Counted from the stretch's first letter, positions 17,886 through 26,936 are shown. The stretch is DNA of 64,000 nucleotides from Agathobaculum ammoniilyticum (GCF_025567315.1 NZ_JAOQJE010000002.1:62001-126000), one strand, 5' to 3'. Translations and numbers: made by a program. Notes: a model not told the origin generated them from the letters alone.

Positions 17886-17938
17886 AAAAAGCAGGAAAAC
17901 ATCGAACAAATTTTCGATTTTTCTTGCTTTTATTTTTT
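17886..17938 (+). terminator. Terminator between prmC and recA
   Basis: Long imperfect A/T-rich hairpin (AAAAGCAGGAAAA paired with TTTTTCTTGCTTTT around an ATCGA/TCGAT inner stem), ending in TATTTTTT. Its inner part coincides with the LexA-box-like sequence described next. Confidence 0.75.
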
Positions 17939-17952
17939 GCCACTGGTATAAT
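17903..17952 (+). promoter_or_regulatory. recA promoter with LexA/SOS-box-like site
   Basis: CGAACAAATTTTCG (17903-17916) matches the Firmicutes SOS box CGAACRNRYGTTYG at 13 of 14 positions. Seven bases further is TTGCTT (17924-17929), 17 bases, TATAAT (17947-17952) with an upstream TGG (extended -10). The arrangement suggests LexA repression of recA. The same bases form the inner stem of the upstream terminator. Confidence 0.7.
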
Positions 17953-17988
17953 GGATGCAGGAATCAACAAACAAGCAGGAGGCTCTTT

Positions 17989-19149
17989 ATGGCTACCAAA
18001 AAACAGCTCGAACCGGTCGCGCCCGCGGCCGATAAAAAGAAAGCGCTCGCCGCGGCGCTCGGTCAGATCGAAAAGCAGTTCGGCAAGGGTTCGGTCATGC
18101 GTCTCGGCGAGAACGCCGGCATGCAGGTAGACCATATCCCGACCGGCTCGATCGGGCTGGATCTCGCGCTGGGCATCGGCGGCCTGCCGCGCGGCCGCAT
18201 CGTGGAGATCTACGGGCCGGAATCCTCCGGCAAGACCACGGTTGCGCTGCACTGCGTGGCCGAGGCGCAGAAGCTGGGCGGCACCGCCGCGTTCATCGAC
18301 GCGGAGCATGCGCTCGACCCCATATACGCCAAGGCGCTGGGCGTGGATATCGACAGCCTGCTGGTTTCCCAGCCGGATACCGGCGAGCAGGGGCTTGATA
18401 TCGCGGAGGCGCTCGTGCGTTCGGGCGCAATTGATATTGTGGTCATCGACTCGGTCGCCGCGCTCACCCCGCGCGCCGAGATCGAGGGAGAAATGGGCGA
18501 TTCGTTCGTCGGCCTGCACGCCCGCATGATGAGCCAGGCCATGCGCAAGCTGGCCGGCTCGATCGCCAAGAGCCAGTGCGTAGCTATTTTTATCAACCAG
18601 CTTCGTGAAAAGGTGGGCGTGATCTATGGCAGTCCGGAGGTCACGACCGGCGGCCGCGCGCTCAAATTCTACGCCTCCGTGCGTATCGACGTGCGCCGTA
18701 CCGAGCATATCAAGTCCGGCGCGGAGAATATCGGCAGCCACACCCGCTGCAAGGTGGTCAAGAACAAGGTCGCGCCGCCGTTCAAGGAGGCCGAGTTCGA
18801 CATCATGTACGGCGAGGGCATCTCGCGCACAAGCGAGCTGGTCGATCTGGGCGTCAAATACGGCATTGTGGGCAAGTCGGGCGCGTGGTTCTCGCTGGGC
18901 GAAATGCGCCTGGGACAGGGGCGCGACGCGGCCAAGCAGTATTTCAAGGACCATCCCGAGCTTGCGGACGATGTGCAGAAGCAGATCATGGAAAAAGTTG
19001 AGGAGGAGCGGCAGAAGGCGCATCAGACCGCGGCGGCCCGTCCGGCGTCCGTAGCGGCGCCTGCGGCCAAGCCCGCCGCACCCAAGGCCGGCGCTTCGCG
19101 GGCCGTGTCCATCGACGCGGACGATTTTGACGACCTGGATGAAGAATGA
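17989..19149 (+). CDS. recA: Recombinase RecA
   Basis: ATP-dependent strand-exchange protein and SOS co-protease. Walker A GPESSGKTT at about residues 68-76, Walker B-like VVIDSVAALTP, loop L2 region QLREKVGVIYGSPEVTTGGRALKFYASVR. 386 residues with an Ala/Pro-rich linker and acidic tail (DADDFDDLDEE), normal. The start is the ATG at 17989 after AGGAGG. ATGA overlap with recX. Confidence 0.98.
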   Translation: MATKKQLEPVAPAADKKKALAAALGQIEKQFGKGSVMRLGENAGMQVDHIPTGSIGLDLALGIGGLPRGRIVEIYGPESSGKTTVALHCVAEAQKLGGTAAFIDAEHALDPIYAKALGVDIDSLLVSQPDTGEQGLDIAEALVRSGAIDIVVIDSVAALTPRAEIEGEMGDSFVGLHARMMSQAMRKLAGSIAKSQCVAIFINQLREKVGVIYGSPEVTTGGRALKFYASVRIDVRRTEHIKSGAENIGSHTRCKVVKNKVAPPFKEAEFDIMYGEGISRTSELVDLGVKYGIVGKSGAWFSLGEMRLGQGRDAAKQYFKDHPELADDVQKQIMEKVEEERQKAHQTAAARPASVAAPAAKPAAPKAGASRAVSIDADDFDDLDEE

Positions 19150-19613
19150 ACGGGGATAAATACCACGCGGCGCTGGACGCGGCGGCGAGGCAGCTCTCAT
19201 ACCGCGCGCTGAGCGCCAGCATGCTGCGGGACAAGCTGCTCGACAAGGGCCACGACGAACAGGCAGCGGAGTACGCGGTCGCTTGGCTGCTGGAACGCGG
19301 CCTGCTGGACGACGCTGCCTACGCGGAAAGCGTGGTGCGTTCCTGCGCGCGCAAGGGGTACGGAGAGCTGCGCATCCGGCAGGAGCTGGCCCGCCGGGGC
19401 GTGGCGCGCGAGACGGCGGAAGAGGCGCTGCAGCCGTTTTCTCCGGACAGGGCGAAGCTGCGCGCGCTGCTTGACAAGCGGCTGCACGGCGATGTGTCCG
19501 ACCGGCGGGAGGTCGAAAAGGCGGTCGCGGCGCTGCAGCGCCGGGGGTTTTCCTGGCCGGATATTCGGGCGGCGCTGGCTGAGTACGGGCAGGACCTGCC
19601 CGACACGTTCTAA
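19146..19613 (+). CDS. recX: Regulatory protein RecX
   Basis: RecA filament modulator built of three-helix repeats: ALSASMLRDKLLDKGHDEQ, GLLDDAAYAESVVRS and GYGELRIRQELARRGV are the typical RecX repeats. 155 residues. It is translationally coupled to recA through ATGA and closed by a terminator. Confidence 0.92.
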   Translation: MNGDKYHAALDAAARQLSYRALSASMLRDKLLDKGHDEQAAEYAVAWLLERGLLDDAAYAESVVRSCARKGYGELRIRQELARRGVARETAEEALQPFSPDRAKLRALLDKRLHGDVSDRREVEKAVAALQRRGFSWPDIRAALAEYGQDLPDTF

Positions 19614-19631
19614 AAGTGCATAAAAGAGCGC

Positions 19632-19671
19632 AAAAGGGGCGGGAAAGCAAATTTTCCCGCCCCTTTCTTAA
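19632..19671 (+). terminator. Terminator after recX
   Basis: 14-bp stem AAAGGGGCGGGAAA / TTTCCCGCCCCTTT with a 6-base loop, then CTTA. It lies 20 bases past the recX stop. Confidence 0.85.
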
Positions 19672-19753
19672 CAATCAGGTTTTTCCGTGCTATCCTTTCC
19701 CTAAAGAGAAGCCGCGCGCGGTTTCCTCAATAACCGACAATAAAAGGAGGAGC

Positions 19754-20048
19754 ATGGATATGGGTTATGGATGGCTTAACATAGGGAGTATTCTGCTGGG
19801 AATCATCGCGCTGGCGGTGCCGTTCCGCGGTGTTGCAGCCGAGAAGAAATGGAAGCCGCGTCTCGCGGTCAGCGCGGCGGCGTGCGCGGCCGCCATCGGC
19901 CTGCAGGCGCTTTACCGCTTCCGTTGGCGACTGGGCCGGCCTTGCCGATACGGAGGGCCTGGCGGAGATGGCAAGCGTTTTCCTTTTGGCGCTGACCGTC
20001 CTGATCAATTTCATTATGATCCGCGTACACTGTTCCGTCAGGCAATGA
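19754..20048 (+). pseudogene. Small two-helix-type membrane protein, frameshifted
   Basis: The ATG at 19754 has a good AGGAGG and starts MDMGYGWLNIGSILLGIIAL, a family of about 100-residue clostridial membrane proteins with the pattern NIGS...GDW/EDW.LADT...LLIVTLLLN. After LQALYRF (about 19920) the family-like text continues in another frame as VGDWAGLADTEGLAEM and FLLALTVLINFIMI, ending at 20048. So either one base was gained or a short segment was lost. The reading as a broken gene rests on remembered family pattern. Confidence 0.7.
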
Positions 20049-20059
20049 ACCGTTTTTTC

Positions 20060-20090
20060 GCCCTCTGTTGGTAAACAGAGGGCTTTTTCT
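20060..20090 (+). terminator. Terminator before pepF
   Basis: GCCCTCTGTT, loop GGTA, AACAGAGGGC, then TTTTTCTT. Confidence 0.92.
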
Positions 20091-20118
20091 TGCATGTTCT
20101 GTCCGGTTGCGGTATCAT
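20090..20118 (+). promoter_or_regulatory. Putative pepF promoter
   Basis: TTGCAT (20090-20095), 17 bases, TATCAT (20113-20118), about 40 bases before the start codon. Confidence 0.55.
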
Positions 20119-20158
20119 AATAACATACAGTAAACCATACCGGAAAGGAAGGATTTCC

Positions 20159-21955
20159 ATGGAAATGACCAGGATACCGGCACGCGCGGAGGTGCCGGAC
20201 AGTGGCAAGTGGGCGGTCCGCGATCTGTTCGCGAGCGATGCGGACTGGCGTGCCGCCTACAACGCAGCCAAGGCGTTTGTTCCGCGCGTCGCGGCGTACC
20301 GCGGCCGCCTGTCCGAAAGCGGGGAGACGCTGCTGGAATTTTTCCGCCTGGACGACGAGATCAGCCTGGCGTTCGACGCGCTTGTCCATTACGCCCAGCG
20401 CCGCAGCGACGAGGATACCCGCGTCGCCGCGTATCAGGAGATGGTGAGCCAGGCGACGCGGCTCGCGGTGGAGTTGCAGGCCGCGGCAGCGTTTGAAACG
20501 CCCGAGCTGCTCGCCATTGACGATCAGACGCTCGCCCGCTTTTACCGCGAAACGCCCGCGCTCGAAAACTACCGGCTGGCGATGGACCGCGTGCGCCGCC
20601 GCCGCGACCATGTGCTTTCAGACAAGGAGGAGGCGTTGCTCGCGGCTGCGGGCGAGATGGCGTCCGGTCCGGACGATATCTACTCCATGCTCAATGACGC
20701 CGATCTCCGCTTTCCGGACGCGGCCGATCAGGATGGGAACAGGCATCCGGTCACGCACGGCACCTTTATCCCGCTGATGCAGTCCTATGACCGCGCGCTG
20801 CGCCGGTCCGCTTTCGATTCGCTGTATTCGGTGTACGGCCAGTTCCGCAATACCGCAGCGGCGACGCTGTCCGCGCAGATGAAGCAGCTGCTGTTCTTTG
20901 CCAACGCGCGCAAATATCCCTCCACGCTGGACGCGGCGCTCGACGGGACCGAGGTGCCGACCGCCATTTACCACAACCTGATCGACGCGGTGCGCCGCTC
21001 GCTGGCGCCCATGCACCGGTATGTCGGCCTGCGCCGCCGCCTGCTTGGGCTGGAGGAGCTGCATATGTACGACCTCTATGTTCCGGTGGTCGAGGGCGTG
21101 GAGATGAAGTTCACCTTTGAGCAAGCCAAGGAAACCGCGCTCAAGGCGCTCGCCCCCCTGGGCGAGACATACCTGGACCTGCTGCGCCAGGGCTTCGCGG
21201 GCGGCTGGATCGACGTATATGAGAACGAGGGAAAGCGTTCGGGCGCGTATTCCGCGGGCGCGCGCGTTCATCCGTATGTGCTGCTCAATTTCAAGGGGAC
21301 GCTGGACGATGTGTTCACGCTCGTACACGAAATGGGCCACGCCATCCATTCCTACCTGTCCAATCGCACCCAGCCCACCGCGTATCAGGATTATGTGATT
21401 TTCGTAGCCGAGGTCGCTTCCACCTGCAACGAAGCGCTGCTGATGGAATACCTGCTGTCGGTCACGCAGGACCGGAAGCAGCGCGCGTATCTTATCAACC
21501 ATTTCCTCGAACAGTTCCGCGGCACGCTGTACCGCCAGACCATGTTCGCGGAATTCGAGCTGGCGGTGAACGGGATGACCCAGCGCGGAGAGGGTACGAC
21601 CGCCGAAGCGCTCTGCGCGCTGTACCGGCGGCTCAACGAGCAGTATTTCGGCCCCGATATGGTCGTGGACGAGGAGATCGCGCTGGAATGGGCGCGTATC
21701 CCGCATTTCTATTATGATTACTATGTGTACCAGTACGCCACCGGCTATGCGGCGGCGATCGCGCTGTCGCGCCGCATCCTGCGCGAGGGTGAAAGCGCGG
21801 TCAGCGATTACCTGGGTTTCCTGTCCGGCGGCTGTTCGGCCGACCCGATCACGCTGCTGCGCGGCGCGGGCGTGGATATGGCAAGCCCCGCGCCCATCGA
21901 GGACGCGACCCGCCTGTTCGACGAGCTGATTACGGAAATGGAGCGGCTGCTGTAA
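20159..21955 (+). CDS. pepF: Oligoendopeptidase F (M3 family)
   Basis: Cytoplasmic zinc metallopeptidase that trims oligopeptides. The M3 signature HEMGHAIHSYLS supplies the two zinc His and the catalytic Glu. The third ligand Glu lies downstream in FVAEVASTCNEALLMEY. 598 residues, normal for PepF. The ATG at 20159 follows GAAAGGAAGG. Monocistronic, between two terminators. Confidence 0.94.
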   Translation: MEMTRIPARAEVPDSGKWAVRDLFASDADWRAAYNAAKAFVPRVAAYRGRLSESGETLLEFFRLDDEISLAFDALVHYAQRRSDEDTRVAAYQEMVSQATRLAVELQAAAAFETPELLAIDDQTLARFYRETPALENYRLAMDRVRRRRDHVLSDKEEALLAAAGEMASGPDDIYSMLNDADLRFPDAADQDGNRHPVTHGTFIPLMQSYDRALRRSAFDSLYSVYGQFRNTAAATLSAQMKQLLFFANARKYPSTLDAALDGTEVPTAIYHNLIDAVRRSLAPMHRYVGLRRRLLGLEELHMYDLYVPVVEGVEMKFTFEQAKETALKALAPLGETYLDLLRQGFAGGWIDVYENEGKRSGAYSAGARVHPYVLLNFKGTLDDVFTLVHEMGHAIHSYLSNRTQPTAYQDYVIFVAEVASTCNEALLMEYLLSVTQDRKQRAYLINHFLEQFRGTLYRQTMFAEFELAVNGMTQRGEGTTAEALCALYRRLNEQYFGPDMVVDEEIALEWARIPHFYYDYYVYQYATGYAAAIALSRRILREGESAVSDYLGFLSGGCSADPITLLRGAGVDMASPAPIEDATRLFDELITEMERLL

Positions 21956-21967
21956 AGCGGCGGGGAA

Positions 21968-21997
21968 GAGGGAAGCCGGACGGCTTCCCTCTTTTTC
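21968..21997 (+). terminator. Terminator after pepF
   Basis: GAGGGAAGCC / GGCTTCCCTC stem of 10 bp, followed by TTTTTC. Confidence 0.88.
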
Positions 21998-22088
21998 TGC
22001 GCGCGTGGACGAAATACAACAGATGACAAAGACGGGTTTGTGATGTATAATACCATTGGACAATAGTGGGACAAAAAAGGAGGATTCC

Positions 22089-23420
22089 ATGCCGAAAATA
22101 GGACTGATTTCGCTCGGCTGCGCCAAAAACCTGGTGGACAGCGAGCATATGCTCGCCCTGCTGCGCGCGGCGGGCTGGGAGGTCGCCGCGGATATGGCCG
22201 AGGCGGACGTGGGCGTGGTCAACACCTGCGGGTTTATTGAAGCCGCCAAGACCGAGGCGATCGAGACCATTCTCGAAACCGCGCAGTACAAGCAGAGCGG
22301 CAAAATGAAAGGCCTGGTCGTGACCGGCTGCCTGGTGCAGCGCTACGCGGAGGAGATGCGCGCGGAGCTGCCCGAGATCGACGCAATCTGTGGCACGGGC
22401 AGCTATGAGAGCATCGTGGACGCGGCGAACGCCGCGCTCGGCGGGCATAAGGCCGCGTACCTGGCGGATATGGCCAGCGCCGCGCTCGAGGGCGGCCGCG
22501 ACCGCCTGACCCCGCCATATACGGCCTATTTCAAAATCGCGGAGGGCTGCTCCAACCGCTGCGGCTACTGCATCATCCCCAAGCTGCGCGGGCCGTACCG
22601 CTCGCGCGGGATGGATGCGCTGCTCGCGGAAGCGCAGGCGCTGGCCGACGCTGGGGTGAAGGAGCTGATCGTCATTGCGCAGGACATCACCAAATACGGC
22701 ATGGACCTGCCCGGGCATCAGCGCCTGCTGCCCGAGCTGCTGCGCCGCCTGTGCGAAATGGATTTCCATTGGGTGCGTCTGCACTACCTGTACCCCGACC
22801 AGATCACGGACGAGCTGGTGGAGGTCATTGCGTCCGAGCCCAAGATCGTCAAGTACCTGGACATCCCGCTCCAGCATGTATCAAAGCGCATCCTGCGCGC
22901 GATGCACCGCCCAGGCGATGGGGAGGAATTTGCCGCGCTGCTCCAAAGCCTGCGCGACCGCATCCCGGGCCTTGTGCTGCGCACCAGCCTGATTGTCGGC
23001 CTGCCGGGCGAGACCGAGGACGAATTTGCCGCGCTGTGTGCGTTTTTGCAGGACGTACAGATCGAGCGCGTGGGCGTGTTCGAGTTTTCGCCCGAGGAGG
23101 GTACCGAGGCCGCGGAATTACCCGACCAGATCGACGCTGCGGTCAAGGCCAACCGCCGCCTGATCGTGGAGGAGCTGCAGTCGGGCGTGCTGGACGATTA
23201 CAACACCTCCCGCCACGGCGAGGTCATGGAGGTGCTGTGCGAGGGGTTTGACGAGGAGCAGCAGCTCTGGTACGGCCGCACCTACGCGGACTCGGTCGAA
23301 GTGGACGGCCATGTGTACTTTGAGGCGGAGGACGCGCCCGTAGCGGGCGGGTTTATCCCCGTCCGCATCACAGACAGCCTGGGACCCGACCTGCTCGGCG
23401 TCCGGCAAAAGGGGGAATAA
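22089..23420 (+). CDS. rimO: Ribosomal protein uS12 methylthiotransferase RimO
   Basis: Radical-SAM enzyme adding a methylthio group to Asp of ribosomal protein S12. N-terminal UPF0004 domain with three Cys (LGCAKNLVDSE, NTCGF, TGCL), radical-SAM cluster CSNRCGYCIIP (CxxxCxxC), C-terminal TRAM domain (GEVMEVLCEGF...). 443 residues, normal. RimO rather than MiaB is indicated by CAKNLVDSE and KLRGPYRSR. The ATG at 22089 has an AAAGGAGG. Confidence 0.95.
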   Translation: MPKIGLISLGCAKNLVDSEHMLALLRAAGWEVAADMAEADVGVVNTCGFIEAAKTEAIETILETAQYKQSGKMKGLVVTGCLVQRYAEEMRAELPEIDAICGTGSYESIVDAANAALGGHKAAYLADMASAALEGGRDRLTPPYTAYFKIAEGCSNRCGYCIIPKLRGPYRSRGMDALLAEAQALADAGVKELIVIAQDITKYGMDLPGHQRLLPELLRRLCEMDFHWVRLHYLYPDQITDELVEVIASEPKIVKYLDIPLQHVSKRILRAMHRPGDGEEFAALLQSLRDRIPGLVLRTSLIVGLPGETEDEFAALCAFLQDVQIERVGVFEFSPEEGTEAAELPDQIDAAVKANRRLIVEELQSGVLDDYNTSRHGEVMEVLCEGFDEEQQLWYGRTYADSVEVDGHVYFEAEDAPVAGGFIPVRITDSLGPDLLGVRQKGE

Positions 23421-23422
23421 AA

Positions 23423-24103
23423 ATGACCACAGCAAACAAGATCACGCTGACCCGTATTGCAATGATCCCATTTTTTCTGTATTTCGCGTCGCAGCCGATG
23501 TTTTCCGTGGATTATCAGGCAAGCGGTCTGTTGTTCCCAACGAATACGGTTATCGCATTGGTGCTGTTCTGCGTGGCGAGCTTCACGGACTTTCTGGACG
23601 GTTATGTCGCCCGCAAGTATAACCAGGTGACCGATTTTGGCAAATTTGTCGATCCGTTGGCGGATAAACTGCTGGTGACGAGCGCACTTGTGCTGTTCGT
23701 GGGGCAGGGCGCAATGGCGGGCTGGATGGTGTGCGTCATTCTGGCGCGCGAGCTGATCATCACTTCGCTGCGCGTGGTGGCGGCCAACAAGGGCCGCGTG
23801 CTCGCCGCGACATGGACGGGCAAGGTCAAGACCTGTGTGCAGATTGGCGGTATTATTTTAATTTATCTGTATTATATCCTGATTGGTGCGGCCGGCAGCG
23901 GTGCATTCGACTCAATGATGGTGTCGTCTGACGGCAGTTTCACCAGTACCAGCACTGTTATGGTTATCAGTGGAACGGACGGCTATCCGATGTTCGCATA
24001 CCTGGTCGGCTGGGTCGTGACGCTCGTCACTATCTACTCAGGCTTTGACTATCTGCGCAAAAACTGGGATATTATCAAGGATGGCGCGGTCAGGGAAAAA
24101 TAA
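23423..24103 (+). CDS. pgsA: CDP-diacylglycerol-glycerol-3-phosphate 3-phosphatidyltransferase
   Basis: Makes phosphatidylglycerophosphate in the membrane. The CDP-alcohol phosphotransferase motif is complete: DFLDGYVARKYNQVTDFGKF followed by VDPLADK. It has about six hydrophobic helices. 226 residues, slightly long because of a loop near 155-180. It starts 2 bases after the rimO stop, an operon common in Firmicutes. Confidence 0.94.
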   Translation: MTTANKITLTRIAMIPFFLYFASQPMFSVDYQASGLLFPTNTVIALVLFCVASFTDFLDGYVARKYNQVTDFGKFVDPLADKLLVTSALVLFVGQGAMAGWMVCVILARELIITSLRVVAANKGRVLAATWTGKVKTCVQIGGIILIYLYYILIGAAGSGAFDSMMVSSDGSFTSTSTVMVISGTDGYPMFAYLVGWVVTLVTIYSGFDYLRKNWDIIKDGAVREK

Positions 24104-24122
24104 CGGCGCAATACGGCACAAA

Positions 24123-24152
24123 GGGGGAAGACCGCGGTCTTCCTCCTTTTTC
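24123..24152 (+). terminator. Terminator after pgsA
   Basis: GGAAGACC-GC-GGTCTTCC hairpin inside a longer GGGGGAAG...CTTCCTCC stem, then TTTTT. Confidence 0.85.
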
Positions 24153-24185
24153 CGAGCGGATGTCCCGTGCATGGGCGCAAAAACC

Positions 24186-24214
24186 TTGCGTCCGTGCCGG
24201 AAAAAGGGTATACT
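24186..24214 (+). promoter_or_regulatory. Putative nadE promoter
   Basis: TTGCGT (24186-24191), 17 bases, TATACT (24209-24214), 33 bases before the nadE start. Confidence 0.65.
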
Positions 24215-24247
24215 AACCATATCTGAACTGTCTGGAGGAATACTGGA

Positions 24248-26155
24248 ATGCAGGATGGATTTGTCAAAATTGCCGCCGCGACGCCCGCGCTACGGGTCGC
24301 GGACTGCGCCTATAACGCTTCCGAAATCGTCAGGCTGGCGGAACAGGCCGCGGATAAGGGCGCGCGCCTGATCGTGTTTCCGGAGCTTTGCCTGACCGGC
24401 TATACCTGCGGCGACTTGTTTTTGCAGCAGACGCTGCTGGATGGGGCGCTGGAAGCGCTCCGCACCGTGCGGGACGCGACTGTGGCGCTGAACGCCGCCG
24501 TGGTGGTCGGCCTGCCCCTGATGCATCAGTGCAAGCTGTATAACGTGGCGGCGGTGCTGTGCCGCGGCGCGGTGGAAGGGCTGGTGCCGAAGCACAGCAT
24601 CCCGAATTATTCCGAGTTTTACGAGCAGCGCCACTTTACGTCGGGCGCGGGGCTGGATATGGAGCCGGTCGAGCTGCTGGGCCAAACCACTATGTTCGGT
24701 GGCGTGCAGGTGTTCTCCAGCGCGGCGATGCCGGATTTCGCGTTTGGCGTGGAGATCTGCGAGGACCTGTGGGTACCCGAACCGCCCTCCACGCGGCTGG
24801 CGCAGGCGGGCGCGACCGTGATCGTCAACCTGTCCGCGTCGGATGAGATCATCGGTAAGACCGCCTACCGCCGCGACCTGGTACGGCAGCAGTCCGCGCG
24901 GCTGCTGTGCGCCTACGCCTATGCGGACGCGGGCTTCGGGGAATCTACGCAGGACCTGGTGTTCTCCGGCCACGACCTGATTGCGGAAAACGGCGTGTTG
25001 CTGGCCGAGAGCCGCCCGTTCGAGAGCGGCGTGATCTACGCGGATATCGACGTGCAGCGGCTCGTGCATGAGCGCCGCCGCATGAACACGTTCACGGTAT
25101 CGGGCGGCGGCTTTGCGGCCACGATGGAGGTAACGCCCGGCGAAAACGACCTCGCGGACCGCCGGTTCCCGCGCACGCCGTTCGTTCCCGCCAATAAGGC
25201 GCTGCGCAACGAGCGCTGCGAGGAGATCCTCACGCTGCAGGCGACCGGCCTTGCCACCCGTCTGCGCCACACGCATGCCAGGGCTGCGGTTGTGGGTCTG
25301 TCCGGCGGGCTGGATTCCACGCTCGCGCTGATCGTGCTGGTGCATGCGTTCGACCTGCTCGGGCTGGACCGCAAGGGCATCCTGGCGGTGACCATGCCCT
25401 GTTTCGGCACGACCGCCCGCACGCGCGGCAATGCGGAAAAGCTGGCCGACGCCTATGGCGTGACGCTGCAGACCGTGGATATCAAGGCCGCGGTGGATCA
25501 GCATTTTCGCGATATCGGTCAGAGCATGGACGACCTTTCGGTCACGTTTGAGAATGCGCAGGCGCGTATGCGCACGCTGGTGCTGATGAACCTGGCCAAC
25601 AAGCTGGGCGGCATGGTGGTCGGCACGGGCGACCTGTCCGAGCTGGCGCTCGGCTGGGCGACCTATAACGGCGATCATATGTCGATGTACGGCGTCAACG
25701 CCTCCATCCCCAAAACGCTGGTGCGATATCTGGTCGCCTATGAGGCCGACTGTGCGCTCGGCGAGCTGTCCGACGTGCTGCAGGATGTGCTGGACACGCC
25801 GGTATCGCCCGAGCTGCTCCCGCCCAAGGATGGGGAGATCAGCCAGAAAACCGAGGATTTGGTCGGCCCGTATGAGCTGCACGACTTTTTCCTGTATTAT
25901 ATGCTGCGCTTCGGTTACCCGCCGCGCAAAATTTACCGCATTGCACGCAAGACCTTTGCGGGTGTGTACGACGATGCAACGGTGAAAAAATGGCTCGTGA
26001 CCTTTGTCCGACGCTTTTTCACCCAGCAGTTCAAGCGCTCCTGCCTGCCAGACGGCCCCAAGGTCGGCACGGTCACACTCTCCCCGCGCGGCGACTGGCG
26101 CATGCCCTCGGATGCATGCGCGGCGTTGTGGCTTTCCGAGGCGGAGCGCCTGTAA
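24248..26155 (+). CDS. nadE: Glutamine-dependent NAD+ synthetase
   Basis: Last step of NAD synthesis: amidation of deamido-NAD with ammonia from glutamine. The N-terminal nitrilase-like glutaminase has the Glu-Lys-Cys triad (FPELCLTGYT, LVPKHSIPNY, GVEICEDLWVP). The C-terminal synthetase has the ATP loop LSGGLDSTLAL. 635 residues, the long two-domain form. Monocistronic or transcribed on into the VanZ gene 82 bases later. Confidence 0.96.
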   Translation: MQDGFVKIAAATPALRVADCAYNASEIVRLAEQAADKGARLIVFPELCLTGYTCGDLFLQQTLLDGALEALRTVRDATVALNAAVVVGLPLMHQCKLYNVAAVLCRGAVEGLVPKHSIPNYSEFYEQRHFTSGAGLDMEPVELLGQTTMFGGVQVFSSAAMPDFAFGVEICEDLWVPEPPSTRLAQAGATVIVNLSASDEIIGKTAYRRDLVRQQSARLLCAYAYADAGFGESTQDLVFSGHDLIAENGVLLAESRPFESGVIYADIDVQRLVHERRRMNTFTVSGGGFAATMEVTPGENDLADRRFPRTPFVPANKALRNERCEEILTLQATGLATRLRHTHARAAVVGLSGGLDSTLALIVLVHAFDLLGLDRKGILAVTMPCFGTTARTRGNAEKLADAYGVTLQTVDIKAAVDQHFRDIGQSMDDLSVTFENAQARMRTLVLMNLANKLGGMVVGTGDLSELALGWATYNGDHMSMYGVNASIPKTLVRYLVAYEADCALGELSDVLQDVLDTPVSPELLPPKDGEISQKTEDLVGPYELHDFFLYYMLRFGYPPRKIYRIARKTFAGVYDDATVKKWLVTFVRRFFTQQFKRSCLPDGPKVGTVTLSPRGDWRMPSDACAALWLSEAERL

Positions 26156-26237
26156 ACGGGCATGGGGCGCTGGAAAAGCCCCGGTATAAAAGCCGCGCCG
26201 CTGGCGCGGGAATCCCCTCACAAAGGAGCAACTCCCT

Positions 26238-26900
26238 TTGAAAACCCTTGTCCGCAGGCTGGCGGCGGTCCTGACCGCCGTGCTGCTCTGCTTCAACCTG
26301 TATTATGAGCTGGCGCCCGGCTATATCGTGGGGCCGGAGCAAAAGCTCGCGGTCGCGGCGGCGTTCGCGCTGCTGCTCGGCACGGCGCTGTTTTACGGCG
26401 TGCCGGCCGGCGCGTGCGCCAAACGGCGGCACGACTATATGCTGCTTTTGTTCTGGTACTATCTGTGGGTGCTGGCGAACGTGCTGTTTTTTGATAATGC
26501 GTTCGGCCGCGGCTTCCACGCGGGCGCAGACCTCGGCGCGGTCAACCTGGAACCGCTGCGCACGATTAAAAATTATCTGATTGCCTACGGCTATGGCAAT
26601 ATCTCGCTGCGGCTGGTGGTACTCAACCTGCTGGGCAACCTGGCGGCGTTTGCGCCCATGGGCGTGTTCCTGCCCGCGCTGTTCCGCTGGCAGAGGAGCA
26701 TTTTCTTCTTTACCGCCACGCTGACGCTCGGCATCACGGCAGTCGAGGTGGCGCAGGTGTATACCGGCGCCGGCTCGTGCGATGTGGACGATCTGATCCT
26801 GAACCTCGCAGGCGCGCTGATTGTGTTCGTCCTCTGCCGGATTACACCAATCTGGAAGCAGCTCTGCCGGGTCAACCCAAGGCCGCAGAAGGAAGCATAA
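26238..26900 (+). CDS. VanZ-family membrane protein
   Basis: 220 residues with four to five membrane helices. The VanZ pattern is clear: VNLEPLRTIKNYL, LNLLGNLAAFAPMGVFLPAL, then GSCDVDDLILNLAGALIVF. VanZ proteins are linked with teicoplanin resistance in one operon, but most relatives have unknown roles, so no resistance is claimed. The start at 26238 (TTG, after AAAGGAGCAACTCCC) is plausible. Confidence 0.85.
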   Translation: MKTLVRRLAAVLTAVLLCFNLYYELAPGYIVGPEQKLAVAAAFALLLGTALFYGVPAGACAKRRHDYMLLLFWYYLWVLANVLFFDNAFGRGFHAGADLGAVNLEPLRTIKNYLIAYGYGNISLRLVVLNLLGNLAAFAPMGVFLPALFRWQRSIFFFTATLTLGITAVEVAQVYTGAGSCDVDDLILNLAGALIVFVLCRITPIWKQLCRVNPRPQKEA

Positions 26901-26936
26901 AAAAGCAGGCTGGCATATGCCAGCCTGCTTTTTTGT
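26898..26936. terminator. Bidirectional terminator between the VanZ and HTH genes
   Basis: A perfect palindrome with 16-bp arms: AAAAAAGCAGGCTGGC / GCCAGCCTGCTTTTTT around a central ATAT. It serves both convergent genes. Confidence 0.93.

Noticed and set aside
15904..19674. A 1,256-codon open frame on the minus strand
   Set aside because: It runs antisense through DUF1385, prmC, recA and recX, is Arg/His/Ala-rich and lacks any domain. It is a shadow caused by high GC content.
24290..26296. A 668-codon minus-strand frame across nadE
   Set aside because: Antisense shadow of nadE with His/Arg-rich composition. nadE itself has complete catalytic motifs.
26238..26900. Glycopeptide resistance from the VanZ gene
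   Set aside because: VanZ-family membrane proteins are common in clostridia without van operons. No vanA/H/X-type genes are present.
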